Made by a program: the position numbers and the translations under genes
Notes under the pieces: generated by a model
The model's database searches: none
Seen by the model: the letters and a program-made list of their open reading frames with translations, nothing else
Told to the model about the DNA's origin: nothing
Shown: one piece after another, positions 16,652 to 24,291 of the stretch
How the letters are laid out: the number at the start of each line of letters is the position of its first letter
Numbering within the stretch: the stretch's first letter is position 1
Source: an uncultured Actinomycetes bacterium
GTDB lineage: Bacteria > Actinomycetota > Acidimicrobiia > Acidimicrobiales > Microtrichaceae
Assembly: GCA_903925745.1 (NCBI GenBank)
Contig: CAIYGQ010000247.1
Coordinates: 1-33,802 of the forward strand
DNA length: 33,802 nt
Direction of reading: 5' to 3'

Positions 16652-17818
16652 TCAGTCCAGCGAGAGCGACACGCCGACACCGTTCGAGGTCACGCGCAGC
16701 TCCTCGACGTGGATCGGCAGGGTGTCGTCGGAGTCGGGGATCACCGGCAACTGGATCGTCGCCGGGAACCGCAGCCGGGCCGGCACGAGCGACACCAGCC
16801 CGCCGACCCGCCGGCTGAGGTCGTTCACGATCGACGGCACGACCGCTGGCAGCTCCACCCACGCCGCCTGCAGTGCGAGCTCGAGACGACCCTCCAGCAG
16901 GCGGGGTCGGACCTCGGTGCGCAGCGCCGGGCGCAGGTCGGGCAACCGGTCGAAGACCCGGGCGTTGCGCAGCCGGCCACCGAGTTGCTGTTCGCCCAGG
17001 TCGAGTTCGATCTCGAAGGGCAGCCGGGTCCCGCCGAGCGCCCGCTCCAGGAGGAGCCGACCCAGGTGGTCGAGGCCCGAGGCGCACAGCCCGACCCCGA
17101 GCCGCTTGCCGGCGACCGGCACCGGCTCGGCCCGACCCGAGCAGTGGTCGCCGGCGGCGAAGGCGAGCGTGAGCGTCCCGGAGCCGACCCGCACCGCGGC
17201 CCGACCGGGTGCCACCCCCAGCTGCTGCAGCAACCCACCCACGTCCTCGCCGAGCTCGGCGCCCAGGTGGCCGACGTGCTCGCCGAGCGCGGCCCACAGG
17301 TCGGACCCCATCGAGTGGAACAGCACCTGCACCATCTGGGTCAGGGACGTCCACGCGTCGGGGTCCAGGCCCTCGGGCACCTCTGCGTCGGGGTCGACGA
17401 GCAGCGACACCAGTTCTGCTGTGGCCAGGTCGATGCCGACCGTGACCGTGTGGTCCGGTCGCAGGTCGACGACCGGGTCCAGCAGGGCCTCGACACGGAC
17501 CGGGATCGGGGCGGGCACCTGCGGGAGACCCAGGGCGTCGGCACCGGCCTCCTCGCCCGTGTAGGTGCGTGCCCGCACCTCCACGACACCGACGCCGAAC
17601 GCCACGGCGCGGACCCGGCCGCCGTCGTCGGGCCGCAGGTCCACCCGGCCGCCGGTCACGGTGAGGGCCAGCGACAGGTCGACCTCTCCCATGCCGGGCA
17701 GCGCGACCGGTTGCTCGAGTGGCTCGACGGGGATCCCCTCACCGACGGCGAACAGCACGACGTCGTTGAGGAGCTCCTGGGTGACCGACGCGATGAGCGC
17801 CGAACGTTCCGAGGTCAT
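16652..17818 (-). CDS. Unrecognised 388-aa protein in the light-response array
   Basis: I do not recognise a family with confidence. The protein has no signal peptide or membrane segment and consists largely of alternating beta-strand-like stretches (VDLSLALTVTG, VEVRARTYTG, FEIELDLGEQ) with amphipathic helices between (SLTQMVQVLFHSM, LLQQLGVAPG). It ends in a strand pair (PIHVEELRVTSNGVGVSLSLD). This pattern of long strands with a hydrophobic face recalls lipid-binding tubular (TULIP-like) folds, but that is a guess. The ATG at 17818 is 5 bp after the CarH-like gene, and the phosphatase follows 6 bp later, so it is an integral member of the operon. The open frame upstream to 18031 is a shadow. 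Confidence 0.7.
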   Translation of the reverse strand: MTSERSALIASVTQELLNDVVLFAVGEGIPVEPLEQPVALPGMGEVDLSLALTVTGGRVDLRPDDGGRVRAVAFGVGVVEVRARTYTGEEAGADALGLPQVPAPIPVRVEALLDPVVDLRPDHTVTVGIDLATAELVSLLVDPDAEVPEGLDPDAWTSLTQMVQVLFHSMGSDLWAALGEHVGHLGAELGEDVGGLLQQLGVAPGRAAVRVGSGTLTLAFAAGDHCSGRAEPVPVAGKRLGVGLCASGLDHLGRLLLERALGGTRLPFEIELDLGEQQLGGRLRNARVFDRLPDLRPALRTEVRPRLLEGRLELALQAAWVELPAVVPSIVNDLSRRVGGLVSLVPARLRFPATIQLPVIPDSDDTLPIHVEELRVTSNGVGVSLSLD

Positions 17819-17823
17819 GGGGG

Positions 17824-18690
17824 TCAGTCCACCACGGCGGCGGCCACCGAGGCGAACAGGCCGACGACCTCCTCCGGAGTCGAGGCGTATCCGTCGGAAC
17901 CCAGGCGCTCGGCCAGGTCCGCCGAGTCGACCGCGCCACCACCGACGAGCACGGGTACCCCCGGCAGGCCGGAGCGGAGCTCCTCCACGAACCCGGCCAC
18001 GCCGTCGAGCAGGTCGACCGAGGACACGCACACCCCGACCGCCACGACCCGGTCCAGACCGGACGCAGTGGCCACGAAGGACTCCGCCGGCGAGTCGGGG
18101 CCCAGGTCGATCACGTCGAAGGCGGCGCCCCGCAGCAGGTCACCCATGATGGCCGTGGGCAGGCCGTGACGGTCACCGGCGACCGACCCGAGCACGACGG
18201 TGCCGCGCTTGCGGCCCGGCCGGCGGATCGACGGGCCGAGGCGGGAGACCAGCCGGGTCGCCACGGTCGAGGCGCGGTGTTCGTCGGCGATCTGGATGCT
18301 CCCCTCGGCCCAGCGGGCGCCGATGCTCCGCAGCGCCGGGGCGATCATCCCGGTCAGCACCTCCTCGGCCGGGGCGCCGGCCCCGAGGGCCGCCTGGACC
18401 ACCCCCCAGGCTCCGACCTCGTCGCCGACGACCATGCGCGACTCCAGACGGCGCCGCATGGCGTCCCGGTCGGGGGCACCTCGGCGACCGGTCGACCGGG
18501 AGGAGGCTCCACTGCGGTTGGCGGTGGGACGCAGGGCGGCCAGGTCGGCGGCGTCGACGCGCCACTCGTCGTCGACCTTGTGGGCCGGGAGTCGGCCGCT
18601 GCGCACGTACCGGTACGCGGTCATGTAGTGGACCCCGAGCCGGTCGGCGACCTCCCGCAGCGAGATCGTCTCGGCGACCACGGGGCTCAC
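17824..18690 (-). CDS. CarH/LitR-like cobalamin-dependent light-sensing transcription regulator
   Basis: 288 aa from the GTG at 18690, which overlaps the sigma-factor stop (GTGA). Residues 8-50 are a MerR/excisionase-type HTH (LREVADRLGVHYMTAYRYVR, then W43 in the wing). Residues about 75-155 are a four-helix B12-capping domain with W127-x9-E137-H138, the signature of CarH (W131, E141, H142 in Thermus). Residues about 163-288 are a Rossmann B12-binding domain with D173-R-H175 (lower-ligand His, H177 in CarH), FDVIDLG and VLVGGGAV. CarH repressors are dark AdoCbl tetramers that fall apart in light. The residue after W127 is Ala, not the His132 that ligates cobalt in lit Thermus CarH. Target genes are inferred from context. 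Confidence 0.85.
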   Translation of the reverse strand: MSPVVAETISLREVADRLGVHYMTAYRYVRSGRLPAHKVDDEWRVDAADLAALRPTANRSGASSRSTGRRGAPDRDAMRRRLESRMVVGDEVGAWGVVQAALGAGAPAEEVLTGMIAPALRSIGARWAEGSIQIADEHRASTVATRLVSRLGPSIRRPGRKRGTVVLGSVAGDRHGLPTAIMGDLLRGAAFDVIDLGPDSPAESFVATASGLDRVVAVGVCVSSVDLLDGVAGFVEELRSGLPGVPVLVGGGAVDSADLAERLGSDGYASTPEEVVGLFASVAAAVVD

Positions 18691-19652
18691 CCGTCGAGGA
18701 AGCGGCCCATGGCCCGCCACGACGGGTGCATGAGCTTGGCGAGGCCCCGGTGCTCGAGCTGGCGGATCCGTTCCCGGGACAGCCCGATCTCCTCGGCCAC
18801 CTGGGCGACCGACCGTGGCTCACCGTCCCCGAAGCCGAAGCGGAGGCTGAGGATGTTGCGCTCCCGGTCGTCGAGGACCGACATCATCTCGGCGAACTCC
18901 TCGGGCAGCAGCCGGGAGGCCACGCCCTCGACCTCGGCCGTCGCCCGCTCGTCCTCGATGAAGTCGCCGAGCTCGGCGGTGCCGTCGTCGCCGACGGTGC
19001 CGGACAGCGACACCGGGTCGGCGGACACCCGCTGGAGCTCGAGCACGCGCTCCTCGGTGAGTCCGGCCGCCTCGGCGAGCTCTGCTGCGGACGGCGCCCG
19101 ACCCTGCGTCTGCTCCAGGAACGTCGTCGTCTCGCGGAGCCGCAGGAGTTCGTCGTTCGCCCGGGACGGGAGGCGTACCGACGACCGGCTGCCGGCGATG
19201 CCACGTGAGATGAACTGGCGGATCCACCACACGGCGTAGGTGGAGAACCGGAATCCCTTCTCGGCGTCGAACTTCTCCACCGCCCGGATCAGCCCCAGGT
19301 TGCCCTCCTGGATGAGGTCCAGGAGCGGGACGCCCGAGGACTGGTAGCGCTTGGCCACCGAGACCACGAGTCGCAGGTTCGAGTTCACGAACGTCTCCGC
19401 CGCGCGGCGCCCGTCCAGGACCTGCCGTCGCAGCGCCCGTTTCCGGGACGGGGACGGTCGGGACGACTCGTCGGCCAGTTCGGCCTCGGCCCGCTGGCCG
19501 GCGGCGATGGTCCGGGCCAGGTCCCGTTCGCCCTCGGGGGTCAGCAGCGGGTGGCGGCCGATCTCCTCCAGGTAGAGGCCCACGGGATCCTGCGAGGTGC
19601 GCTTGCGAGTGGCGGTGTCGGTCACACCCTGCACAACAACTTCATTTAGCAC
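18687..19652 (-). CDS. Group-2 sigma-70 factor (HrdB/SigB-like)
   Basis: 321 aa RNA polymerase sigma factor without region 1.1. Region 1.2: DPVGLYLEEIGRHPLLTPEGE. Region 2: NLRLVVSVAKRY, DLIQEGNLGLIRAVEKFD and the -10 recognition helix FSTYAVWWIRQFI. Regions 3 and 4 follow, ending in the -35 reading helix SRERIRQLEHRGLAKL. The GTG at 19652 is the first start; the GTG at 19625 (VTDTATRK) is equally possible and would leave the AT-rich stretch at 19640-19660 as promoter. The stop overlaps the start of the CarH-like gene, indicating translational coupling. In Streptomyces LitR is paired with an ECF sigma factor, LitS; here the partner is of the sigma-70 class. Confidence 0.92.
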   Translation of the reverse strand: MLNEVVVQGVTDTATRKRTSQDPVGLYLEEIGRHPLLTPEGERDLARTIAAGQRAEAELADESSRPSPSRKRALRRQVLDGRRAAETFVNSNLRLVVSVAKRYQSSGVPLLDLIQEGNLGLIRAVEKFDAEKGFRFSTYAVWWIRQFISRGIAGSRSSVRLPSRANDELLRLRETTTFLEQTQGRAPSAAELAEAAGLTEERVLELQRVSADPVSLSGTVGDDGTAELGDFIEDERATAEVEGVASRLLPEEFAEMMSVLDDRERNILSLRFGFGDGEPRSVAQVAEEIGLSRERIRQLEHRGLAKLMHPSWRAMGRFLDG

Positions 19653-19858
19653 TCATTCCCGGAGATGGCGGTGACCCCTGGCCACCCGCCGTCGGCCGGG
19701 CCGTCACCCCGCCGTTGACCCGGTGAGTGAACGGTGTAAAGATCCCCCGGTCGACCCACCACGGGAGGGGTGCGGTGACCGTGGGGCATCGGGTACCGGC
19801 CGAGCCGGTCCGCTCCCTGCGTCCGCACGCGACCGTGGCCGAACGAACGGAGCCCACC
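19653..19858. promoter_or_regulatory. Divergent promoter region between sigma/CarH operon and carotenoid oxygenase
   Basis: 206-bp intergenic region. On the plus strand TTGACC (19715-19720), a 16-bp spacer and TAAAGA (19737-19742) make a fair sigma-70-like promoter about 115 bp before the oxygenase ATG. On the minus strand an AT-rich patch around 19640-19660 includes TAAATG (19648-19643), a possible -10 without a convincing -35, overlapping the annotated sigma start. TGAGTG occurs in both patches (minus strand near 19654, plus strand at 19724-19729). No clear CarH-type palindrome is visible to me. Confidence 0.5.
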
Positions 19859-21538
19859 ATGCCGGTCCCCACCAGCGCCGTGTCCGCCGAGCACCAGGAC
19901 CTGGACCTGCGGCTCGTCAGCGGCGAGTGGCCGAGCGACCTCCGCGGTGACGCCGTGTTCAGCGCCCCGCAGGTCGCCCACGACCTGCCGTTCGCGCTCT
20001 TCGGCTTCGGCGTCGTCTGCCGGCTCTCACTGCAGGGCGGGCGCCACGGGGCCGCCGGGGACCGCTTCGCCTGGCGCACCCGGGTCATCGACTCACCGTC
20101 GCAACGCCTCCACGCCGCGGCACCCGAGGTGTTCGCACCGGGTCCGACCGGCTACCTGTCGCCGTTCGGCTTCCCCAACTGTGCGAACACCGCGCCCCTG
20201 CCCTGGGACGGCCGCCTGTTCGCCACCTGGGACGTCGGACGCCCGGTCGAGATCGACCCCGTCGAGTTGACCTTCCGCGGCGACGTCGGCTCGCAGTCCT
20301 CGTGGGGCAGCCCCACGCTCCCGGGCGCCAGCGTGCTGCCGTTCTACTTCTCCACGGCCCACCCGGTGATCGATCCGGAGCGGCAGTGCCTCTGGACCGT
20401 CAAGCAGACCTTCACCATGGACGGCGGGACCCAGCTGCACGTCGTCCACTGGGACGGCCTCGGCACCGAGGTGCGCGTGTGGCCGATCACGAACGGGATC
20501 GTCTACGGCTCGTCACACACCGTCAGCCAGACGCGCGACTTCCTGGTGCTCGCCGACTCCGGCAACTTCAAGGCCGACCCCGGCGAGATGGCGGGTGGTC
20601 CCCGGACGGCGACGATCGACGACGACGCGGCCGTCTACCTGGTGCGCAAGGACCAGCTGCTCGGGTCCCCCAACGGGACGCCGCACGAGGGACAGCCGTT
20701 CCGGGTCGCACCGACCACCGGGCACTTCTACGGCCGCTGGGACGACACCGACGGCGTGCGGGTGATCTTCGAACACATGGACCGCATGGACCTGGGCCAA
20801 CGACTCCGCGCCGACGACCTGGACGCGCTCGGACGTCCCGTCGACCCGGGACTGGTCGGCTTCTACAACACGGCCATGGCGCCGAGCACGATCTCGGAGG
20901 TGCTGTTCGACCCCGCCACGGGCGTGAGCAAGCAGGAGGCCGTCTTCTGCGACGACTGGACCTGGAACCTGGAGCTGTCGGCCATGGACTGGAGCGTCGA
21001 GGCGCTCACCGATCCGAAGCTGCACCACGTCGCCTACCAGGGGTACCGGCCCGGAGCGGTCAGCCAGCGGGCCGTGCATCTCTACGGCGAACGCCTGGGA
21101 CCGCTGCCCGGGGACGACACCCCCGGCGCCCTCGTGTCGTTCTCCCGCGGCTCGCTCGACGTGCACGCCCGGTGGGACTACCCGGACCCGGGTGACCACA
21201 TCACGTCGCCGACCTTCGTGCCGCGGCTCGACGCACCACGGGGCGGACAGAACGGCTGGGTCGTCCTGCCCGTGCTCTCCGACGACGGGTTCCGGGTCGA
21301 GCTGTTCGACGCCGCCGACGTCGGACGGGGCCCGGTGGCGACGCTCGCCGCACCCAACCGCGAGTGCGTCCCGGTCCTGTTGCACTCGGCGTGGATGCGT
21401 GACGACGACACCCCGGTGGACGCCGAGCGACTGCGCTTCGCCGACGACGTGCCCGAGGGGGCGCTCGACGCGTTGGGCCCGGAACTGGCCGGTGTCGTCC
21501 GCAGGGTGGCCGACGACCTGGACGCCGCGCTCGGCTGA
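19859..21538 (+). CDS. Carotenoid cleavage oxygenase (RPE65 family)
   Basis: 559 aa. Family members are non-heme Fe(II) enzymes that cleave carotenoid or stilbenoid double bonds with O2, producing apocarotenoids or retinal. Candidate iron-ligand histidines: H168 (STAHPVIDPERQ), H220 (YGSSHTVSQTRDF), H306 (VIFEHMDRMD) and H509 (VPVLLHSAW), with family-like spacing. The blade strand SPTFVPRLDAPRGGQNGWVV is typical of the C-terminal part. The ATG at 19859 has ACGGAG upstream at good spacing; the longer frame to 19727 would run through the promoter. It is divergent from the sigma/CarH operon, which suggests light-linked control. No carotenoid synthesis genes are in the window, so the substrate is unknown. 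Confidence 0.85.
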   Translation: MPVPTSAVSAEHQDLDLRLVSGEWPSDLRGDAVFSAPQVAHDLPFALFGFGVVCRLSLQGGRHGAAGDRFAWRTRVIDSPSQRLHAAAPEVFAPGPTGYLSPFGFPNCANTAPLPWDGRLFATWDVGRPVEIDPVELTFRGDVGSQSSWGSPTLPGASVLPFYFSTAHPVIDPERQCLWTVKQTFTMDGGTQLHVVHWDGLGTEVRVWPITNGIVYGSSHTVSQTRDFLVLADSGNFKADPGEMAGGPRTATIDDDAAVYLVRKDQLLGSPNGTPHEGQPFRVAPTTGHFYGRWDDTDGVRVIFEHMDRMDLGQRLRADDLDALGRPVDPGLVGFYNTAMAPSTISEVLFDPATGVSKQEAVFCDDWTWNLELSAMDWSVEALTDPKLHHVAYQGYRPGAVSQRAVHLYGERLGPLPGDDTPGALVSFSRGSLDVHARWDYPDPGDHITSPTFVPRLDAPRGGQNGWVVLPVLSDDGFRVELFDAADVGRGPVATLAAPNRECVPVLLHSAWMRDDDTPVDAERLRFADDVPEGALDALGPELAGVVRRVADDLDAALG

Positions 21539-21603
21539 GGTCGGGATCCATCCGATCCGTTGGCGCCACCCCATCGGACCCACCGACTGCCTACGCTCTC
21601 GGC

Positions 21604-22101
21604 GTGGACGACGCGACCGACGACGCCTCGCGGACCGGCACCGACCCGGCCGCTGAGCCCAGGCCCGACACCGACCCCGCCGAGGACGGGCCCGAGCACG
21701 CAGCCCGTGACCGGGTGGTCGCGGCCGCGCTGGAGGCCGAGCGGCGCACCGGCCGGGCCGAGGAGACCGAGGAGGAGCTCCGCCGCGGTGTGGCGGTCCG
21801 GATCGCCCGGATGGTCGGTGGCTTCGTGCTGATCGGGATCGGGATCGCCCTCCTGCCCCTGCCCGGACCCGGATGGGTCACGATCGTGATCGGGCTCAGC
21901 CTGCTGCCCTTCGCGTGGGCCGAGCGCACCATCGTCCTGATCCGACGCCGCGTGCCGGGGATCCCGGACGAGGGCCGGATCCCGCCCCGGACGTGGGCGA
22001 TCATGGGTCTGGTCACCGTCGCGTTCGTCGCCGGATCGCTGCTCGTCGGCGACGTGATCGGCCGATGGCTGTCCGACGCCTGGTCGTCGATCTGGTCGTG
22101 A
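21604..22101 (+). CDS. PGPGW-motif transmembrane protein
   Basis: 165 aa. An acidic, probably disordered N-terminus of about 60 residues is followed by a hydrophobic hairpin (MVGGFVLIGIGIALLPLPGP, then GWVTIVIGLSLL). It contains the PGPGW motif that names this small actinobacterial membrane family. A further membrane segment (IMGLVTVAFVAGSLLVGDVI) lies near the C-terminus. The function of the family is not known. The GTG start at 21604 is 65 bp after the carotenoid oxygenase, and the stop overlaps the start of the next gene (GTGA), so the two are co-translated. Confidence 0.82.
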   Translation: MDDATDDASRTGTDPAAEPRPDTDPAEDGPEHAARDRVVAAALEAERRTGRAEETEEELRRGVAVRIARMVGGFVLIGIGIALLPLPGPGWVTIVIGLSLLPFAWAERTIVLIRRRVPGIPDEGRIPPRTWAIMGLVTVAFVAGSLLVGDVIGRWLSDAWSSIWS

Positions 22102-23120
22102 GTGCCGCCGGGTTCCCCGAACCGTTCACCGTCGAGGTCCACCAGCACAGCTCCGGTACCGCAACCGACGGCGTCGCCGACGAGGCCGTCCGGTTGTCGG
22201 TTCACGTCGCAGACGGTGACCCCGAACGCCGGCGACCGCCGGTCGTGTTCTGCCACGGCTTCCCGGAGCTCGCCTACTCCTGGCGGCACCAGCTCACCGC
22301 GGTCGCCGACGCCGGGTTCACCGCCGTCGCGCCCGACCAGCGCGGGTACGGCGCGTCGAGTCGACCCGCCGACATCGGCGCGTACCGCATGGACCGGCTC
22401 TGCGGTGACCTGGTCGGCATCCTCGACCACCTCGACGCCGAACGGGCGGTCCTGGTCGGTCACGACTGGGGCGGGTTCGTGGCCTGGGCCATGCCGGTGC
22501 TCCACCCGGAGCGGTGCGCCGGTGTGGTCGGTGTGTGCACCCCCTACCTCCCGTTCCCCACCACCGACCTGCTGCGGGCGCTGTTCGGCGAGGACGAACG
22601 GATGTACATGCTGTGGTTCCAGGAGCCCGGCGTGGCGGAATCGGTGCTCGACCCACGGGCGAGGATGGTCTTCGAGAAGCTCCTGCGTGGTGGCGTGGAG
22701 CCGGAGCGGCTCGAGGCGCTCCGGTCGGGTTCCGACACCCCGATCGACGCCAACCCGTTCCTGCACCTGGAGGCACTCGATCCCATCGGACCGCAGGTGG
22801 TCGAGCCGGGAGAGGTCGACCACTACGCCACGGTGTTCGAACGCACCGGGTTCGCCGGTGGGATCAACTGGTACCGCAACATCGACGCCAACGCCGCTGC
22901 GTTCCCGGGGCTCGGCACCACGCCGCTCCACCTGCCCACGTTGATGCTCTCGGCGGCGTGGGACCCGGCCCTGCGACCCGAACTGGCCGCAGGCATGCCC
23001 GAGTTGTGCGACGACCTGGAGATGCACATCGTCGAACGGGCGGGCCACTGGGTCCAACAGGAGGACCCGGCGACCGTCAACCGGCTGCTGGTCGACTGGC
23101 TCCACCGGCGCTTCGGCTGA
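22098..23120 (+). CDS. Alpha/beta hydrolase, epoxide hydrolase-like
   Basis: 340 aa from the GTG at 22098. Soluble-epoxide-hydrolase layout: HGFPE oxyanion loop at 53-57, nucleophile D123 in VGHDWGG, probable acid D289 (SAAWDPALRP), base H317 (AGHWVQQE) and a cap domain with a tyrosine in GGINWYRNID that can activate the epoxide. An aspartate nucleophile plus cap Tyr favours epoxide hydrolase over haloalkane dehalogenase, but the substrate is open. It overlaps the PGPGW gene stop by 4 bp. Its 3' end overlaps the convergent glycosyltransferase by 44 bp. Confidence 0.87.
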   Translation: MSAAGFPEPFTVEVHQHSSGTATDGVADEAVRLSVHVADGDPERRRPPVVFCHGFPELAYSWRHQLTAVADAGFTAVAPDQRGYGASSRPADIGAYRMDRLCGDLVGILDHLDAERAVLVGHDWGGFVAWAMPVLHPERCAGVVGVCTPYLPFPTTDLLRALFGEDERMYMLWFQEPGVAESVLDPRARMVFEKLLRGGVEPERLEALRSGSDTPIDANPFLHLEALDPIGPQVVEPGEVDHYATVFERTGFAGGINWYRNIDANAAAFPGLGTTPLHLPTLMLSAAWDPALRPELAAGMPELCDDLEMHIVERAGHWVQQEDPATVNRLLVDWLHRRFG

Positions 23121-24243
23121 CGCCGCCCAGCAGGCGCCGCAGCTCCCGGGTCCGCGGCGCCCACGTGTAGCGCTCCACCACCCGCTGGGCCGCAGCCACG
23201 CCCATGGCGGCTCGACGCGACTCGTCGGCGAGCAGTCCCGCCAGGGCGTCGAGCACCTCCTCGTCGGAGCCCGGGTCGACGAGGACCCCGGTGTCGGGAC
23301 CACCGACCGCATCGGGGACACCACCCGTCCGACCTGCGACCACCGGCACCCCGACCGCCGCCGCCTGGATGACGACGATCCCGAACGCCTCGACCTCCAG
23401 GCCGCGGTGCCGTTCACGCGCGGGGAAGGCGAACACGTCGCCGGCCGCGTAGTGCTCCGGCAACTCGTCGTCGTCGACCTGCCCGGCGAACACCACGTGG
23501 TCGGCCACGCCCAGCTGACGAGCCGCGTGTTCCAGCGCCGAACGGTGCGGCCCGTCCCCGACGACCAGCAGTGCGACGTCGCCGACGCGTCGCCGCAGTT
23601 CGGGGAGCACCCGGACGAGGGTGTCCTGGCCCTTGCGTTCCACGAGGCGCGAGACGGTGACGACCACCGGCCGGCCGTCCAGGCCGTGGCGTCCGCGGAT
23701 CCGGCGGCCCGACACCCCGGGGTGGAACACCGTCGGGTCGACCGCCGGGGCCAGCAGTTCGTAGCGGGGTCCGGCGCCGAACGCCGGGCGGAGTTCGTCG
23801 TCGCACCACTGCGAGACGAACGTCAACGCCGACGCCCGGGACCCGATCCGCCGCAGCATCCGACGACCGAGCCAGGTCCGCGCCGCGGTGACCTCGAGAC
23901 CGTGCGTGAAGCCGACGCACGGCACCCCGGTGGATCCGACGACGGCCGGCGCGAGCAGGCCCAGGGGGAAGGCCGCCCCGAACACGACCACCTCGGCCGC
24001 GGTCTCCCCGACCAGGTCCAGCACCTGCCGGCGGACCCCGGGGGTCGGCAGGAGCGTCGTGGTGTCGCGTCGGACGACCCGGTAGGGCGCGCCGGCGTCG
24101 TGCGACTCCCAACCGGGCGAACGGGATCCGAGGACGGTGACCCGGTCGCCCGCGTCGACGAGACCGCGGACCAACTGGTCGACGTAGTACTGGATCCCGC
24201 CGACGCGCGGTGGCAGGTCGTTGGTGACGACCAGGACGCGCAC
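23077..24243 (-). CDS. GT4 family glycosyltransferase (PimB-like)
   Basis: 388 aa GT-B enzyme. N-terminal NDLPPRVGGIQYYVDQL is the glycine-rich acceptor-side loop; FTHGLEV and SRLVERKGQD (R199, K204) bind the nucleotide-sugar. The donor motif normally written EX7E is here E285-AFGIVVI-Q293, so the second acidic residue is Gln. The family includes actinobacterial mannosyltransferases that build phosphatidylinositol mannosides and glycolipids; the exact acceptor is not readable. The start is GTG at 24243. The C-terminal 14 codons overlap the end of the epoxide hydrolase gene on the other strand. Confidence 0.87.
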   Translation of the reverse strand: MRVLVVTNDLPPRVGGIQYYVDQLVRGLVDAGDRVTVLGSRSPGWESHDAGAPYRVVRRDTTTLLPTPGVRRQVLDLVGETAAEVVVFGAAFPLGLLAPAVVGSTGVPCVGFTHGLEVTAARTWLGRRMLRRIGSRASALTFVSQWCDDELRPAFGAGPRYELLAPAVDPTVFHPGVSGRRIRGRHGLDGRPVVVTVSRLVERKGQDTLVRVLPELRRRVGDVALLVVGDGPHRSALEHAARQLGVADHVVFAGQVDDDELPEHYAAGDVFAFPARERHRGLEVEAFGIVVIQAAAVGVPVVAGRTGGVPDAVGGPDTGVLVDPGSDEEVLDALAGLLADESRRAAMGVAAAQRVVERYTWAPRTRELRRLLGGVSRSAGGASRPAAG

Positions 24244-24291
24244 GGGGCTACCTCGGGACCAACACCACGGCCGGTCGCCGTTCGTCGGTGC

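Noticed and set aside
15998-18169. 723-codon plus-strand open frame
   Set aside because: Antisense to the phosphatase, 388-aa and CarH-like genes, which have strong motifs and packed spacing.
22098-23120. Haloalkane dehalogenase
   Set aside because: The tyrosine in the cap (NWYRN) and HGFPE loop point to epoxide hydrolase; no halide-binding Trp pair could be assigned with confidence.
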